In this document: positions 42,295 through 51,245 of the stretch, one piece after another | Position numbering within the stretch: position 1 is the first letter of the stretch | Layout: the number at the start of each line of letters is the position of its first letter | Source of the DNA: Candidatus Saccharibacteria bacterium UBA3723 | GTDB taxonomy: Bacteria; Patescibacteriota; Saccharimonadia; Saccharimonadales; Saccharimonadaceae | Length of the DNA: 64,000 nt | Assembly (NCBI GenBank): GCA_002371895.1 | Contig: DFHM01000012.1 | Span: 1-64,000 of the forward strand | Direction of reading: 5' to 3' | The notes under the pieces: generated by a model | The model's database searches: none | What the model was told of the DNA's origin: nothing | The model's input: the letters and a program-made list of their open reading frames with translations, nothing else | Program-made: the position numbers and the translations under genes

Positions 42295-42723
42295 ATGAAT
42301 AATTCAAAACGTTTAACCGCAAACATAATAATGATCATCGCATTGGTAGCGCTCGGTTGCGCCGCCGCATTTACGATCAATGACGGCCTAAATTCAGTCG
42401 AAGTAAGTAGCCCGTCCAGCAACTTTGCCCCGGGCAACAATATGCCTCGAATGAATGGAAACATGGGAGCCCCGCCAGAAATGAATCAGAACAACAACTC
42501 CAATTCATTACAAGACGGAACATCCACGGACGAAATACAACAACCAGCACAGCAGCCAACACAACGAAATAGTGAAGAACCAGCGTCATCTGCTGATAGC
42601 ACTAAATTATTAATCAACTTCGTTTTAGCTAGTGCCGAATTCTTCGCCATGGGCGCAATCGTCACCTACTTACTCCTCTCTCGCTTTAATTCATATTCCC
42701 CAAAAGAAGTAATTAAAAAATAA
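42295..42723 (+). CDS. Hypothetical two-helix membrane protein with Asn/Gln/Pro-rich loop
   Basis: This 142-residue protein has an N-terminal hydrophobic segment (LTANIIMIIALVALGCAAAF), about 75 residues of low-complexity Asn/Met/Pro/Gln-rich sequence that should lie outside the cell, and a second helix (AEFFAMGAIVTYLLL) near the C-terminus. No family is recognised. The Shine-Dalgarno is AAGGAG. It lies 42 nt upstream of the Fur gene, which has its own -10 box, so operon membership is uncertain. Confidence 0.65.
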   Translation: MNNSKRLTANIIMIIALVALGCAAAFTINDGLNSVEVSSPSSNFAPGNNMPRMNGNMGAPPEMNQNNNSNSLQDGTSTDEIQQPAQQPTQRNSEEPASSADSTKLLINFVLASAEFFAMGAIVTYLLLSRFNSYSPKEVIKK

Positions 42724-42753
42724 AAATCATTTTCATTTTTGTAGTAGCTGTGC

Positions 42754-42759
42754 TAATAT
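42754..42759 (+). promoter_or_regulatory. -10 box of leaderless Fur-family gene
   Basis: TGCTAATAT, TTTGGC, ATG: an extended -10 with a 6-nt spacer. Confidence 0.5.
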
Positions 42760-42765
42760 TTTGGC

Positions 42766-43182
42766 ATGGCTACTATTAAATATCATTCCGCAAATCGAGA
42801 CACCATTCTTTCCCTTGCAAAAAGCTATGACACTCCCTTTACCGTCAAAGATTTAGAAGAAAAGCTAGACGCCCAGAATAAGCATTTAGGCGTCAGCACA
42901 ATATACCGCATTTTGGATGAATATGAATCCATTGGATTAGTGAAAAAATCCCTCGGCGAAAACAATACCGCTAATTACCGCTACATTGAGCCATGCGAAG
43001 CCGATAATCACTGCTACCTAGAATGTATTTCGTGTCACAAAATACATCATCTCGACTGCAAGCAAATTAATAGCCTCTCAAAACATTTGAACAAAGAACA
43101 CGATTTCAAATTGATAACGAGCAGCCTCACCATAAAAGGACTTTGCTCTAATTGTAGGGGGCTAGATGAAAAACAAAACTAA
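42766..43182 (+). CDS. Fur-family metalloregulator (likely Zur)
   Basis: This 138-residue repressor of the Fur family has an N-terminal winged helix (DTPFTVKDLEEKLDAQ, LGVSTIYRILDEYESIGLVKK) and a C-terminal dimer domain with the structural zinc site CISCHKIHHLDC and GLCSNC. Its place as the first gene before a ZnuABC-type importer points to zinc sensing (Zur) rather than iron. The downstream gene overlaps it by 17 nt. I see no clear 19-bp Zur palindrome in the short upstream region. If the mRNA is leaderless as predicted, an operator would have to overlap the -10 box or lie upstream of it. Confidence 0.88.
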   Translation: MATIKYHSANRDTILSLAKSYDTPFTVKDLEEKLDAQNKHLGVSTIYRILDEYESIGLVKKSLGENNTANYRYIEPCEADNHCYLECISCHKIHHLDCKQINSLSKHLNKEHDFKLITSSLTIKGLCSNCRGLDEKQN

Positions 43183-44089
43183 ACTCATCGCAAAAATTAT
43201 TTTTACGCTAGCAATTGTTGCAGGAATTGCTGCCCTACTACTTTCCCCATCAATCAGGAAGAAAGACTACAAAATCGTCACGACTATTTTTCCGCTCTAC
43301 GACATTACGTCGTCAATCTACGGCGACGATGACGTAAAACTCATTATCAAGCCGGGCACAGAATTGCACGATTACGAGCCAACGCCGGAAGACATTATTA
43401 ATATCAAAGAAGCCGACATACTTATATATAATGGTGGCGAATCCGAAGAATGGATTGAAAAAATCCTTGAAGACACAAAAGAAGGCGCCACCGTCATACG
43501 CACTATGGATCTCGTCGAAAACCTCAAAGAAGAACACGAGCACGAGCACAATGAATATGACGAACACATTTGGGCAAATCCAAAAAACGTCATAAAAATA
43601 GTAGAAAAAGTATCATCAGTCCTATCAGAAAAATATCCAGCAAAACAACAAAAAATCAGCCAAAACGCAAAAGATTACACCGCAAAAATGCAAGAAATCA
43701 ATGAACGTTTTTCCGAGCTCCAAAAGCACAACAATGGAAACACAATCGTAGTAGCAGACCGTTTCCCTTTTGCATACTTCATTCACGAATATGGTTTCAA
43801 ATATATCGCCGCATTTTCGGGCTGTTCACATGATGCAGAAGTATCTTCCGCGAAACTATCAGAACTTATCGAAACTGTAAAATCGCAAAAACAAAAAACT
43901 GTCTACACGCTCGAACTTTCTAATCAAAAAATCGCAAACACGATCAAAGATGCAGCTGGCGCAGAAATAAAAACCCTATATTCCGGCGAAACCGTTACTT
44001 TGGAAGATTATAATAGCAATGTTGGATTATATGAACTATACAATCGCAACTACGAAACGCTGGAGGCTTTGCTATATGCCACTGATTAA
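43166..44089 (+). CDS. znuA: Zinc ABC transporter substrate-binding protein
   Basis: This 307-residue cluster A-I metal-binding protein is held by an N-terminal membrane helix (IAKIIFTLAIVAGIAALLL). Metal ligands are visible in order: HDYEPTPEDI, the His-rich loop EEHEHEHNEYDEHIWANP, FIHEYGFKY and the Asp/Glu region near the C-terminus. The His-rich loop is typical of zinc rather than manganese members. It binds Zn2+ outside the membrane and hands it to the ZnuB-like permease. It overlaps both the Fur gene and the ATPase gene, so translation is coupled. Confidence 0.88.
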   Translation: MKNKTKLIAKIIFTLAIVAGIAALLLSPSIRKKDYKIVTTIFPLYDITSSIYGDDDVKLIIKPGTELHDYEPTPEDIINIKEADILIYNGGESEEWIEKILEDTKEGATVIRTMDLVENLKEEHEHEHNEYDEHIWANPKNVIKIVEKVSSVLSEKYPAKQQKISQNAKDYTAKMQEINERFSELQKHNNGNTIVVADRFPFAYFIHEYGFKYIAAFSGCSHDAEVSSAKLSELIETVKSQKQKTVYTLELSNQKIANTIKDAAGAEIKTLYSGETVTLEDYNSNVGLYELYNRNYETLEALLYATD

Positions 44090-44750
44090 TGTAAAAAATA
44101 TCACCGTCACGTACGGAAAACACAAAGTCATAGACAACCTATCTTTTTCCCTAGAAGAAGGAGATTTTCTCTGCATTGTTGGACCAAACGGTAGCGGAAA
44201 ATCCACCCTCCTAAAAGCAATCCTTGGCGAAGCAAAAATACATTCCGGAAATATCATTCTAGACAAAGAGCTAAAACGCAATTTTATCGGCTATCTACCA
44301 CAGCATAACAACATCCCAGAAGATTTCCCCGCCACCGTCAACGAAATTGTATACACCGGATTGCTAAACCAAACCCATTTCGTCAGTAGCAAATACAAAA
44401 AACGTGCCGACGATGCATTAAAAACTCTCGGTATTTCATCACTAAAAAACGACAGTTATTCCAACTTGTCCGGCGGCCAACGCCAAAAAGTATTATTAGC
44501 GCGAGCACTCTGCGCCACATCAAAACTACTAATCCTCGATGAGGCTTCAAACAACTTAGACTACAATTCCAAATCTTCTTTCTATGCGCTGCTAAAGAAA
44601 ATCAACAAAACCGAAAATCTAACAATCATCATGGTAACGCACGACCTAGACCACAAGAACCTACTCGGCAACAAAATACTATCGCTCGATCACGATTCTC
44701 CGTTCTTCGGAAGCACAGACGAATACGTAAGGAGGATTCATGCTCACTGA
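44076..44750 (+). CDS. znuC: Zinc ABC transporter ATP-binding protein
   Basis: This 224-residue ATPase has Walker A VGPNGSGKSTLL, Q-loop LPQHNNIPEDFPATV, signature LSGGQRQKVLLARAL, Walker B LLILDEASNNLD and the H-loop VTHD. The order and small size match ZnuC/MntB-type subunits. The start is ATG 44076 behind GGAGG, inside the end of znuA. It ends in TGA 11 nt inside the permease gene. It powers the importer encoded by its neighbours. Confidence 0.92.
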   Translation: MPLINVKNITVTYGKHKVIDNLSFSLEEGDFLCIVGPNGSGKSTLLKAILGEAKIHSGNIILDKELKRNFIGYLPQHNNIPEDFPATVNEIVYTGLLNQTHFVSSKYKKRADDALKTLGISSLKNDSYSNLSGGQRQKVLLARALCATSKLLILDEASNNLDYNSKSSFYALLKKINKTENLTIIMVTHDLDHKNLLGNKILSLDHDSPFFGSTDEYVRRIHAH

Positions 44751-45552
44751 TTTCATTAATATGTTCCAATACGATTTCATCGTACGTGCATTTATCGCCG
44801 GTATTCTAATCTCTGTATGCGCCGCGCTTCTCGGCACGAATTTAATTCTGCGTCGTCAATCAATGATCGGTGATGGTCTATCGCACGTCGCTTTTGGCGC
44901 TACCGTAATAGCACTATCACTCGGTTTTACGCCTTTATATTTCGCCATTCCTACAGTACTAATCGCATCTTTTCTAATCCTCAGAATTAGCAATAACAAA
45001 CACATAAATGGCGATGCTGCCATTGCCATTCTATCCACATCCGCCCTCGCAATTGGAGCCGTCGTAAACGCCCTTTCGCCAGGTAGCAATATCGACATCA
45101 ACTCATACTTATTCGGAAGTATTCTCGCAATAAACCAAACCGACATAATAATCATCGCCATAGTCGCAATCGCATCTATTCTTCTTTACTTCACTTTTTA
45201 CCGCCAAATATTTGCCATAACTATCGACGAACGATTCGCAAAATCAGTTGGCATCAAGACCGACTTATATAACGCCATCCTTGCGGCTATCTGCTCAGTA
45301 ATCATCGTACTCGGAATGCATATGATGGGCGCCCTGCTTATTTCCAGCCTTATCATCTTCCCGTGCATTTCCGCTAGATTAATGTCAAAAAGCTTTAAAT
45401 CAATCGTTATTTTTTCGGTAGCAATATCTGTAATTACATTTATCTTCGGCCTAACCGCTTCTTACTCCTTCAATCTGCCAAGCGGCGCCTCAATCGTCTG
45501 CGCAAATCTCATCTGCTTTATTATCTGTTGGGTATATAATAAGCTTAGATGA
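44740..45552 (+). CDS. znuB: Zinc ABC transporter permease
   Basis: This 270-residue permease of the cluster A-I family has about eight membrane helices. The family phrases LGTNLILRRQSMIGDGLSHVAFGA near residue 26 and GMHMMGALLISSLIIFPCISAR near 200 are present. It overlaps znuC by 11 nt and the following acyltransferase by 4 nt (ATGA), so all five genes from 42766 to 46334 look translationally coupled. Confidence 0.92.
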   Translation: MLTDFINMFQYDFIVRAFIAGILISVCAALLGTNLILRRQSMIGDGLSHVAFGATVIALSLGFTPLYFAIPTVLIASFLILRISNNKHINGDAAIAILSTSALAIGAVVNALSPGSNIDINSYLFGSILAINQTDIIIIAIVAIASILLYFTFYRQIFAITIDERFAKSVGIKTDLYNAILAAICSVIIVLGMHMMGALLISSLIIFPCISARLMSKSFKSIVIFSVAISVITFIFGLTASYSFNLPSGASIVCANLICFIICWVYNKLR

Positions 45553-46334
45553 GCAAAGAAAAGACCCAAAAAATTTATTACTACGATTCCTTTGATCACG
45601 ATTTTGCTGAAACAAAAAATCAGGATTACAAAATTCCATCCGATTACAAATGGATGCACATTAGTCCAATCTATCACGCATTGTCGCTAGTTCTCTATGC
45701 AGTCGTCGTTGTATTAGATTTAATCTACATGAAACTCTTTGCGCACATCACGGTCAAAAACCGTCACCTTCTTTTGAAGGCACGTTTATTTGGCGGTTAC
45801 TATCTCTATTCGAATCATACTCAGACTTTTGGCGACGTCGTAAATCCATTTGCAATGACATTTCCAACTCGCCCGTCAATTATTTGCAGCCCATCAAATC
45901 TCGGCATTCCGGTTGTTGGTAAGCTTCTTCCTATGGCTGGCGCAATTCCTATCCCAGACAATATCGACGACTTCAAAAAATTCAACCAAACCATTTCGCG
46001 CCGCATCAAAATCGGCGATTGCATCGTAATCTACCCAGAACAACATTTGTGGCCATATTACACAAAAATTCGTCCACTATCCGACGCAGCTTTTCACTTC
46101 CCGATTAAAGTGCGAAAACCAGTCTACGTAGCAACAACAACCTATCAAAAAAGTCGCATCTTCAAAAAACCAAAAATCACAATTTATATCGACGGACCAT
46201 TCAAAGCATCCGAAGATCTCTCAAAGAAAGATGCGCAAAAACGCCTCAAATACGAAGTCCAAAAAACTATGGAACGCCGCGCGAAACACAGCACTTTCGA
46301 ATACGTTACTTATCGTAAAAAATCTAAGAAATAA
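45549..46334 (+). CDS. PlsC-like acyltransferase
   Basis: This 261-residue protein has the glycerolipid acyltransferase core. One membrane helix (YHALSLVLYAVVVVLDLIYM) is followed by YLYSNHTQTFGDVVNP (NH-x4-D box) and DCIVIYPEQHLWPYYTK (the PEG-like box III). It probably transfers an acyl chain to a lipid or glycolipid acceptor. It is coupled to the znuB gene by ATGA but meets another acyltransferase gene end to end at 46334/46335, so it may serve the lipid cassette on the opposite strand rather than zinc uptake. Box I has Thr and Gln where many have variable residues; the His and Asp are intact. Confidence 0.82.
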   Translation: MSKEKTQKIYYYDSFDHDFAETKNQDYKIPSDYKWMHISPIYHALSLVLYAVVVVLDLIYMKLFAHITVKNRHLLLKARLFGGYYLYSNHTQTFGDVVNPFAMTFPTRPSIICSPSNLGIPVVGKLLPMAGAIPIPDNIDDFKKFNQTISRRIKIGDCIVIYPEQHLWPYYTKIRPLSDAAFHFPIKVRKPVYVATTTYQKSRIFKKPKITIYIDGPFKASEDLSKKDAQKRLKYEVQKTMERRAKHSTFEYVTYRKKSKK

Positions 46335-47189
46335 TTATTTCAGACCAGCAATATCCCACTTGGAATATTTGTAATCAATCTTTTTGCCGTAACACTTTTC
46401 GTAACATTCTACGCGTTCAGCATAGTCTTTTTCGGCCATTTTAATGCTATTTTGCTTATTGTTTAGTTTCTTATCTGGATAAATTGGTTTCAAAACATGA
46501 ACAACATATTTTAATTTCTTAAACTGCTCATTATCATCTTTATCCAAATCGATCATTTCGACAAAGATTGGAACAACCGGAGCATTTGCCTGCGCGGCAA
46601 ATAAATACGTACCGCGCTTGCACGGTCGAGGCTTACGATAATTAAACCAAAGCTCTTCCTCTGGATAAATTTGTACAAATTCCCCTGCTTCAATCAGCTC
46701 TTTGATCCTAGGTACGAATTTTTTCAAAATATAGTTTGGTGCTTTTACGAGCGGAACCATGTTTAAATTATTCATCAAGAAACCTTTTGCGCCCGGCATA
46801 GCAAGGTTCGTTTCCTGAATCACAATATATGGCGTTTTCTTAAATTTCTTTCTGATTACCGCACGCGCAAAGATACTATCAATTGGATTAAAGTGATTAC
46901 AAGTTACAATTGCTCCAGCCTTAATTTCATCCAAATTTTCCAAACCCTCAAAAGTCGTTACGCCTTTATGCATTAACCATGCAACATCTACGATAGCAAA
47001 CGCGCCGCACTTTTTGATAGCATGTAAAACCTTATTGGAGCGACCTTTTTCAAATTCAGCTAAATATTGCTCAACTTCTTCATCCGTTAATTTTGGATCA
47101 TCTGGTTCGGCCTTTTTGTTATATTCCTCAGCCCTAATATTCTTTTGAATATTAATGATTGTTTCACTTTTATCGCCGCCAATAATCAT
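46335..47189 (-). CDS. PlsC-like acyltransferase
   Basis: This 284-residue acyltransferase has GAIVTCNHFNPIDSIFARA (NH-x4-D box) and VQIYPEEELWFNYRKPRP (box III). An N-terminal extension of about 90 residues lacks a membrane helix; a hydrophobic stretch near 75 may attach it to the membrane. It resembles the protein at 45549 in the region after box III. It is the last gene of a minus-strand cassette with two GT8 glycosyltransferases, a phosphopantetheinyl transferase, an acyl carrier protein and an acyl-activating enzyme, 3 nt after the GT8 gene. It plausibly uses the carrier-bound acyl chain; this is inference. Confidence 0.82.
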   Translation of the reverse strand: MIIGGDKSETIINIQKNIRAEEYNKKAEPDDPKLTDEEVEQYLAEFEKGRSNKVLHAIKKCGAFAIVDVAWLMHKGVTTFEGLENLDEIKAGAIVTCNHFNPIDSIFARAVIRKKFKKTPYIVIQETNLAMPGAKGFLMNNLNMVPLVKAPNYILKKFVPRIKELIEAGEFVQIYPEEELWFNYRKPRPCKRGTYLFAAQANAPVVPIFVEMIDLDKDDNEQFKKLKYVVHVLKPIYPDKKLNNKQNSIKMAEKDYAERVECYEKCYGKKIDYKYSKWDIAGLK

Positions 47190-47192
47190 TTT

Positions 47193-48158
47193 TTAACCTC
47201 TTTTTTCTTTACCGTCGTCGAAAATCTTTTTGAAAGTAACTTCACCTTTTAATATTTCTTCTACGCGTTCAGACATCTGACGCAAGCGTTCTTCGTCGCT
47301 CTTTTTACTCTTACGCGTAAAGGACTTCTTCTCGCGCATAATCTCGCGAATAAATGCAGACTTATTTGCATACGGCCAATAATATTCTTCATATTCAGTA
47401 CCATCATAATGCCATGGCTTGAAGAACAAGTTGTAATGCACAATCATTGGATTATCAATATGCGTAAAACCACCCGAAGGCATTGTATTCCACTCATATC
47501 CAAGATACATCACGCGATCCTTGCAGAGCGCATTTAAGTAATCCTGGTCAGGCGCAACCGTGTCAAAATCATATTTATTTAGCATATAGAAGAAATGCTC
47601 GCAGAATTCTTCATCACGGAATTTCTTGAAATTCATCAAAAGTACACCAGAGTTGAAATATTTATCATGCTGCACACCCACTGCATCCTCAAAGTACTTG
47701 CAGAATAACTCGTTTGCCTGCGTAGACATGTCAGTACATGCTGCCAAGATATTTTTCTCGCCAAGATCTTTCTTAAATAGCTCAGCTACATCGCCAAGTA
47801 CGATAATATCACTGTCCAGATAAATACCCTTGTCATACTGCGGGAACATCTCCGGCAAGAACAAACGATAATAAATCGTCGGCGTAAAGCAGTCAGCCTT
47901 CAAACGTGTTTCCTTGCGATCAGAAATACCAGTCAATGTTTCCTGCATCTCGGTCAGGATAATCTTTACGTTATCGACATCTTTGCCTATCTTCTCGAGC
48001 TTGCGCATCGTACTGCGCTTCATATTATGATAAATAACATTAATATCATAATCGTTCTCTTTGCTCACATGATCAATCAGAGAAGCCAACGCCGTAGAAA
48101 GATACGGTGCATAATTCTCGTCGGCCGTAAAGAATACTGGAACTAGTAAGCGTTTCAT
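47193..48158 (-). CDS. Glycosyltransferase family 8
   Basis: This 321-residue GT-A enzyme retains the anomeric configuration. VPVFFTADENYAPYLSTALAS starts the fold. GIYLDSDIIVLGDVAELF has the metal-binding DxD, YFNSGVLLMNFKKFR and PDQDYLNALCKDR are typical GT8 boxes, and MIVHYNLFFKPWHY carries the last His. The basic C-terminal helix (EKKSFTRKSKKSDEERL) may bind the membrane. It overlaps the upstream GT8 gene by 4 nt (ATGA). LPS- or glycolipid-type acceptors are usual in the family; the real substrate is unknown. Confidence 0.9.
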   Translation of the reverse strand: MKRLLVPVFFTADENYAPYLSTALASLIDHVSKENDYDINVIYHNMKRSTMRKLEKIGKDVDNVKIILTEMQETLTGISDRKETRLKADCFTPTIYYRLFLPEMFPQYDKGIYLDSDIIVLGDVAELFKKDLGEKNILAACTDMSTQANELFCKYFEDAVGVQHDKYFNSGVLLMNFKKFRDEEFCEHFFYMLNKYDFDTVAPDQDYLNALCKDRVMYLGYEWNTMPSGGFTHIDNPMIVHYNLFFKPWHYDGTEYEEYYWPYANKSAFIREIMREKKSFTRKSKKSDEERLRQMSERVEEILKGEVTFKKIFDDGKEKRG

Positions 48159-48973
48159 TCTAGCACCTTCTTTCTTACATCCATGTATTCATCCAAGATA
48201 TCGTCAAATGCATGGCAATCTAAAACATCATGCAACTTCTCGATATTCCAAGGCTTGATTTTCTGCGTATGGAAATATGGCCAGAACTTAAATGTGGTCG
48301 TAAAATGGCGAAAAATCGTATCTTCGGTTTCTTTCTTTTGTTCGTTAAATTTACGATCAACCAAAAGCTTGTGTTCCGCATAAAGATTCAAAGACGTCTG
48401 ATCCGGCAAAAGCATCTTAGCCCACTTTACACGCTTGCGAGCCTTCTCAAATAGACCGGTTTCGCGAATCAAGTCCATATTCATTAATAATACGCCAGAA
48501 TTCATATAATTGTCTTCAAAAATGCTATCAGTATGAATCCAATGCTGGCCATAATAATCTGCTACACCAATTAATTCATACTTATCATTGTTCATACGGT
48601 ACAACTTCTCTGGCGGACCAAGCGCAACTACATCCGTATCTAAATAAAGCAGCTTCTTTGGTAATTCTTTAATCAAGTCCGCATAGAGACGCAAGAGGCA
48701 ATAAGGTGTAAAAAATGTCGAAAGATTCATCCTCGGCATGTTGTTCATAAATACTTCCGTAATATCAATCAGCTGAATATTATGTTTCGGATTCTTTACT
48801 TTTAGGATTTCATCAAGCTTTTCAATCACCTCAAAAGGTATCTGCTCATAGCCCTTCATATACATCGTGAGCACAAAAATATTAAGCGTTTCCTTAGTTT
48901 GCTTTGCTAAAGATAAAACAGAAATTATTAGTCCGTCCAGGATATTCCTGTCGCCACAATATAAAATATTCAT
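48155..48973 (-). CDS. Glycosyltransferase family 8
   Basis: This is the second GT8 enzyme, 272 residues, with ILYCGDRNILDGLIISVLSL, KKLLYLDTDVVALGPPEKL (DxD), YMNSGVLLMNMDLIRE and PDQTSLNLYAEHK. It is closer to bacterial GT8 proteins that work on lipid-linked sugars than to glycogenin. The two adjacent GT8 genes differ in sequence, so they probably add different sugars or act in succession. The PPTase gene lies 5 nt upstream. Confidence 0.9.
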   Translation of the reverse strand: MNILYCGDRNILDGLIISVLSLAKQTKETLNIFVLTMYMKGYEQIPFEVIEKLDEILKVKNPKHNIQLIDITEVFMNNMPRMNLSTFFTPYCLLRLYADLIKELPKKLLYLDTDVVALGPPEKLYRMNNDKYELIGVADYYGQHWIHTDSIFEDNYMNSGVLLMNMDLIRETGLFEKARKRVKWAKMLLPDQTSLNLYAEHKLLVDRKFNEQKKETEDTIFRHFTTTFKFWPYFHTQKIKPWNIEKLHDVLDCHAFDDILDEYMDVRKKVLE

Positions 48974-48978
48974 TAGAG

Positions 48979-49425
48979 CTACCTTGTATTATAGCATGTA
49001 GCCACCAAAAAGTCCCCTATCTGAAATACTTCAGAATCTTTTAAGTTTTTTGTGTTAATATTTTTGAGCCCATACGATAACCCCCGTCCATCACACTTTG
49101 CAAAGCTTTCTTTTAGTACCCACATTTTTGTAAAATCTTCCGGCGTCCGGATTTCCGCCGCCTCTTCTTGGCTACAGACTTTATTTATCACATTTTTACG
49201 ATAATCAATTCTTTGAATATCTACGCCAACTTCTCTGTTGCAAACTGCACAAACTACCATGTCGCCGCAATGACTAAGATTAAAAAACAAATCGCCGGAC
49301 GCTAAATATGGCTTTCCATATTCTCCATACTTAAGCGTCCGGTCTTTTATATTATATCTATCAAAAACCGAATCTAATAGCTCTTTAGAACTAATTCCCC
49401 GCGCTATGAAGATTTTAGGCTTCAT
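48979..49425 (-). CDS. 4'-phosphopantetheinyl transferase
   Basis: This 148-residue enzyme converts apo- to holo-acyl carrier protein. The Sfp/AcpS fold motifs are NLSHCGDMVVCAVCNREVGVD with VDIQRID (metal-binding Asp) and FTKMWVLKESFAKCDGRGLS (W-x-x-KES). It is shorter than Sfp-type enzymes (about 220) and closer to a minimal form. The start is ATG 49425, inside the last codons of the acyl carrier protein gene, giving tight coupling to its presumed target. The larger frame upstream has no support. Confidence 0.88.
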   Translation of the reverse strand: MKPKIFIARGISSKELLDSVFDRYNIKDRTLKYGEYGKPYLASGDLFFNLSHCGDMVVCAVCNREVGVDIQRIDYRKNVINKVCSQEEAAEIRTPEDFTKMWVLKESFAKCDGRGLSYGLKNINTKNLKDSEVFQIGDFLVATCYNTR

Positions 49426-49642
49426 GCTCCTCGGCGTATTTAATAATATCGCCCACAGTCTGCAAATTCTTAATATCCTTGTCGGCAATTTCTACACCAA
49501 ATTCTTCCTCAAAAGCACCAACAAGATCAACCAAATCCAAAGATTCAACTTCGAGATCTTTTACAAGATTCGTCTTCTCGTTAATTTTCTTTTTGTCGAC
49601 ATCTAGCGTCTCAGCAATTAAATTGATTACTTTATCTTTCAT
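49415..49642 (-). CDS. Acyl carrier protein
   Basis: This 75-residue acidic four-helix protein has the attachment site DLEVESLDLVDLVGAFEEEFG, in which the Ser receives phosphopantetheine. It overlaps the acyl-activating enzyme by 11 nt at its start and the PPTase by 11 nt at its end. I see no fatty acid synthase genes in the window, so the carrier is more likely loaded by the adjacent AMP-forming enzyme than by de novo synthesis. A DltC-like carrier is an alternative, but there is no DltB/DltD here. Confidence 0.92.
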   Translation of the reverse strand: MKDKVINLIAETLDVDKKKINEKTNLVKDLEVESLDLVDLVGAFEEEFGVEIADKDIKNLQTVGDIIKYAEEHEA

Positions 49643-51218
49643 AATTATCTTCCTCTATTAACTTATCTCGAAGAACCTTTCCGTTATTATTACGCGGGAA
49701 TGCCTTGCTGCGCACTCGCACCATCGCTATCTGACGGTTCTTCGGCTTATCACTATTATAACCGTAAATTAACTCATCGAAGTAATCTTGGTCGCCAAAA
49801 TACCCCTCACTTGGATAAACTGACGCAACAATTCTATTCCCTGATTCATAAACGGCCACCTCCGTCACGCCCTTATCGCGCGAAAGCTCTTTTTCAATTT
49901 CCTCCGGACTCACATTTTCGCCGTTACTTAGAATAATCAGATTCTTCTTTCTACCAGTAATAAACAAGAAGCCGTCTTCGTCCAGCATGCCAAGATCGCC
50001 CGTGTAGAAATATCCGTCTTTTAATACTTCGTTCGTGGCTTTTTTGTCATGATAATAGCCCTTCATTACAATATCGCCGCCAATCGCAATCTCGCCATCA
50101 ACAATCTTCACATCCACATCACGGCACAATTGCCCGACACTGCCGTCACGTTTAAAATGATTTCTGTTCACGGCCACTACCGGAGAACATTCCGTAATTC
50201 CATAACCGACCAATACTTCCACGCCAACACTGCGGAACCACTTCACATATTTCACATCTAGATGCGCGCCGCCACAAATTACATAATCCAACTTGCCGCC
50301 AAATTCACTCAAAATCGACTTAAACAATTTTGGACGCATATCGATCCCGATTTTCAACATTGCATCGCTGGCTTTAATCGCAAAAGCAAGCTTTTTCTCA
50401 CGCTTTTCACGCCTTGCCGTACGCCAAATCTGCTTATACATCGTTTCCATTACCATCGGCACAGCAAAAATCGTATCCGGCTTCCCCGCCTTAAAATCAT
50501 CCGTCAAATGCTTCAAGCTACTGCTAATATATGTGCAACATCCATAATAATACGGCATCAAAAGCGACGTCACATAGCCAAACGCATGATGATACGGCAA
50601 AAAACTAGACGCACGCCCCTTCGTCGTATAGATAGAAGATGCCGCCCAAATATCAGTAATAATATTTTTCTGCGAAAGCACCACAGCCTTGCCATACCCA
50701 GTTGTGCCAGACGTAAAGAATATCATCGCATCCGCATCCGCATCCACTTTGCTCTTATTGCTACAGCGGTGGCCTTCCTTTCGGTAGCTCTCCCATTCCT
50801 CTAACGGAAAACTCCTGCGAAAAATCTCTGGTACACCCTCGCAATAGTTATCCGAATAATACACCGCCCGAACATCCGTCTGACGCAACTGCTTTTTCCA
50901 GGTTTCCGCATCTGCATCTTTATCTAGCGCGACGCAAACATTTCCAGACAAGACAATCCCTAGGGAACAAACTAGCCACGCGTAGCTATTCTCGCCCACA
51001 ATCGCGATATTCTTCCCCTTGTAATATTCATTAAAATAGCGCGCCAAATAGCGCACATCATTATAGGCATCTTTAAAAGATTTCTTTACAATTTTCCCGT
51101 CTACGCGATACATGAACGCTGTCTTATTCGAATCTTTGCGAAGCTCAATCAACTCCTTCAGATTACCGAGCTTCGGCACATCATAATAATCATAGTTAGC
51201 GTTCGGGATTCTTTTCAT
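49632..51218 (-). CDS. AMP-forming acyl-activating enzyme (acyl-ACP or acyl-CoA synthetase)
   Basis: This 528-residue member of the ANL superfamily has A3 MIFFTSGTTGYGKAVVLS, A5 VGYGITECSPVVAVN, A7 YFYTGDLGMLDEDGFLFITG, A8 RKKNLIILSNGENVSPEEIE and A10 NNNGKVLRDKL with the catalytic Lys. Overall it resembles long-chain acyl synthetases of the short FadD-like type. Because the next gene is an acyl carrier protein overlapping by 11 nt, I infer that it loads a scavenged fatty acid on that carrier. DltA-like activation of D-Ala is less likely. It is the first gene of the cassette, with a leaderless-type promoter (TATAAT, 6 nt, ATG). Confidence 0.88.
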   Translation of the reverse strand: MKRIPNANYDYYDVPKLGNLKELIELRKDSNKTAFMYRVDGKIVKKSFKDAYNDVRYLARYFNEYYKGKNIAIVGENSYAWLVCSLGIVLSGNVCVALDKDADAETWKKQLRQTDVRAVYYSDNYCEGVPEIFRRSFPLEEWESYRKEGHRCSNKSKVDADADAMIFFTSGTTGYGKAVVLSQKNIITDIWAASSIYTTKGRASSFLPYHHAFGYVTSLLMPYYYGCCTYISSSLKHLTDDFKAGKPDTIFAVPMVMETMYKQIWRTARREKREKKLAFAIKASDAMLKIGIDMRPKLFKSILSEFGGKLDYVICGGAHLDVKYVKWFRSVGVEVLVGYGITECSPVVAVNRNHFKRDGSVGQLCRDVDVKIVDGEIAIGGDIVMKGYYHDKKATNEVLKDGYFYTGDLGMLDEDGFLFITGRKKNLIILSNGENVSPEEIEKELSRDKGVTEVAVYESGNRIVASVYPSEGYFGDQDYFDELIYGYNSDKPKNRQIAMVRVRSKAFPRNNNGKVLRDKLIEEDNYER

Positions 51219-51224
51219 AAGCTA

Positions 51225-51230
51225 ATTATA
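51225..51230 (-). promoter_or_regulatory. -10 box of the acyl/GT8 cassette (leaderless)
   Basis: TGGTATAAT, TAGCTT, ATG on the minus strand: an extended -10 with a 6-nt spacer. Confidence 0.55.
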
Positions 51231-51245
51231 CCAAACAACAAAAAA

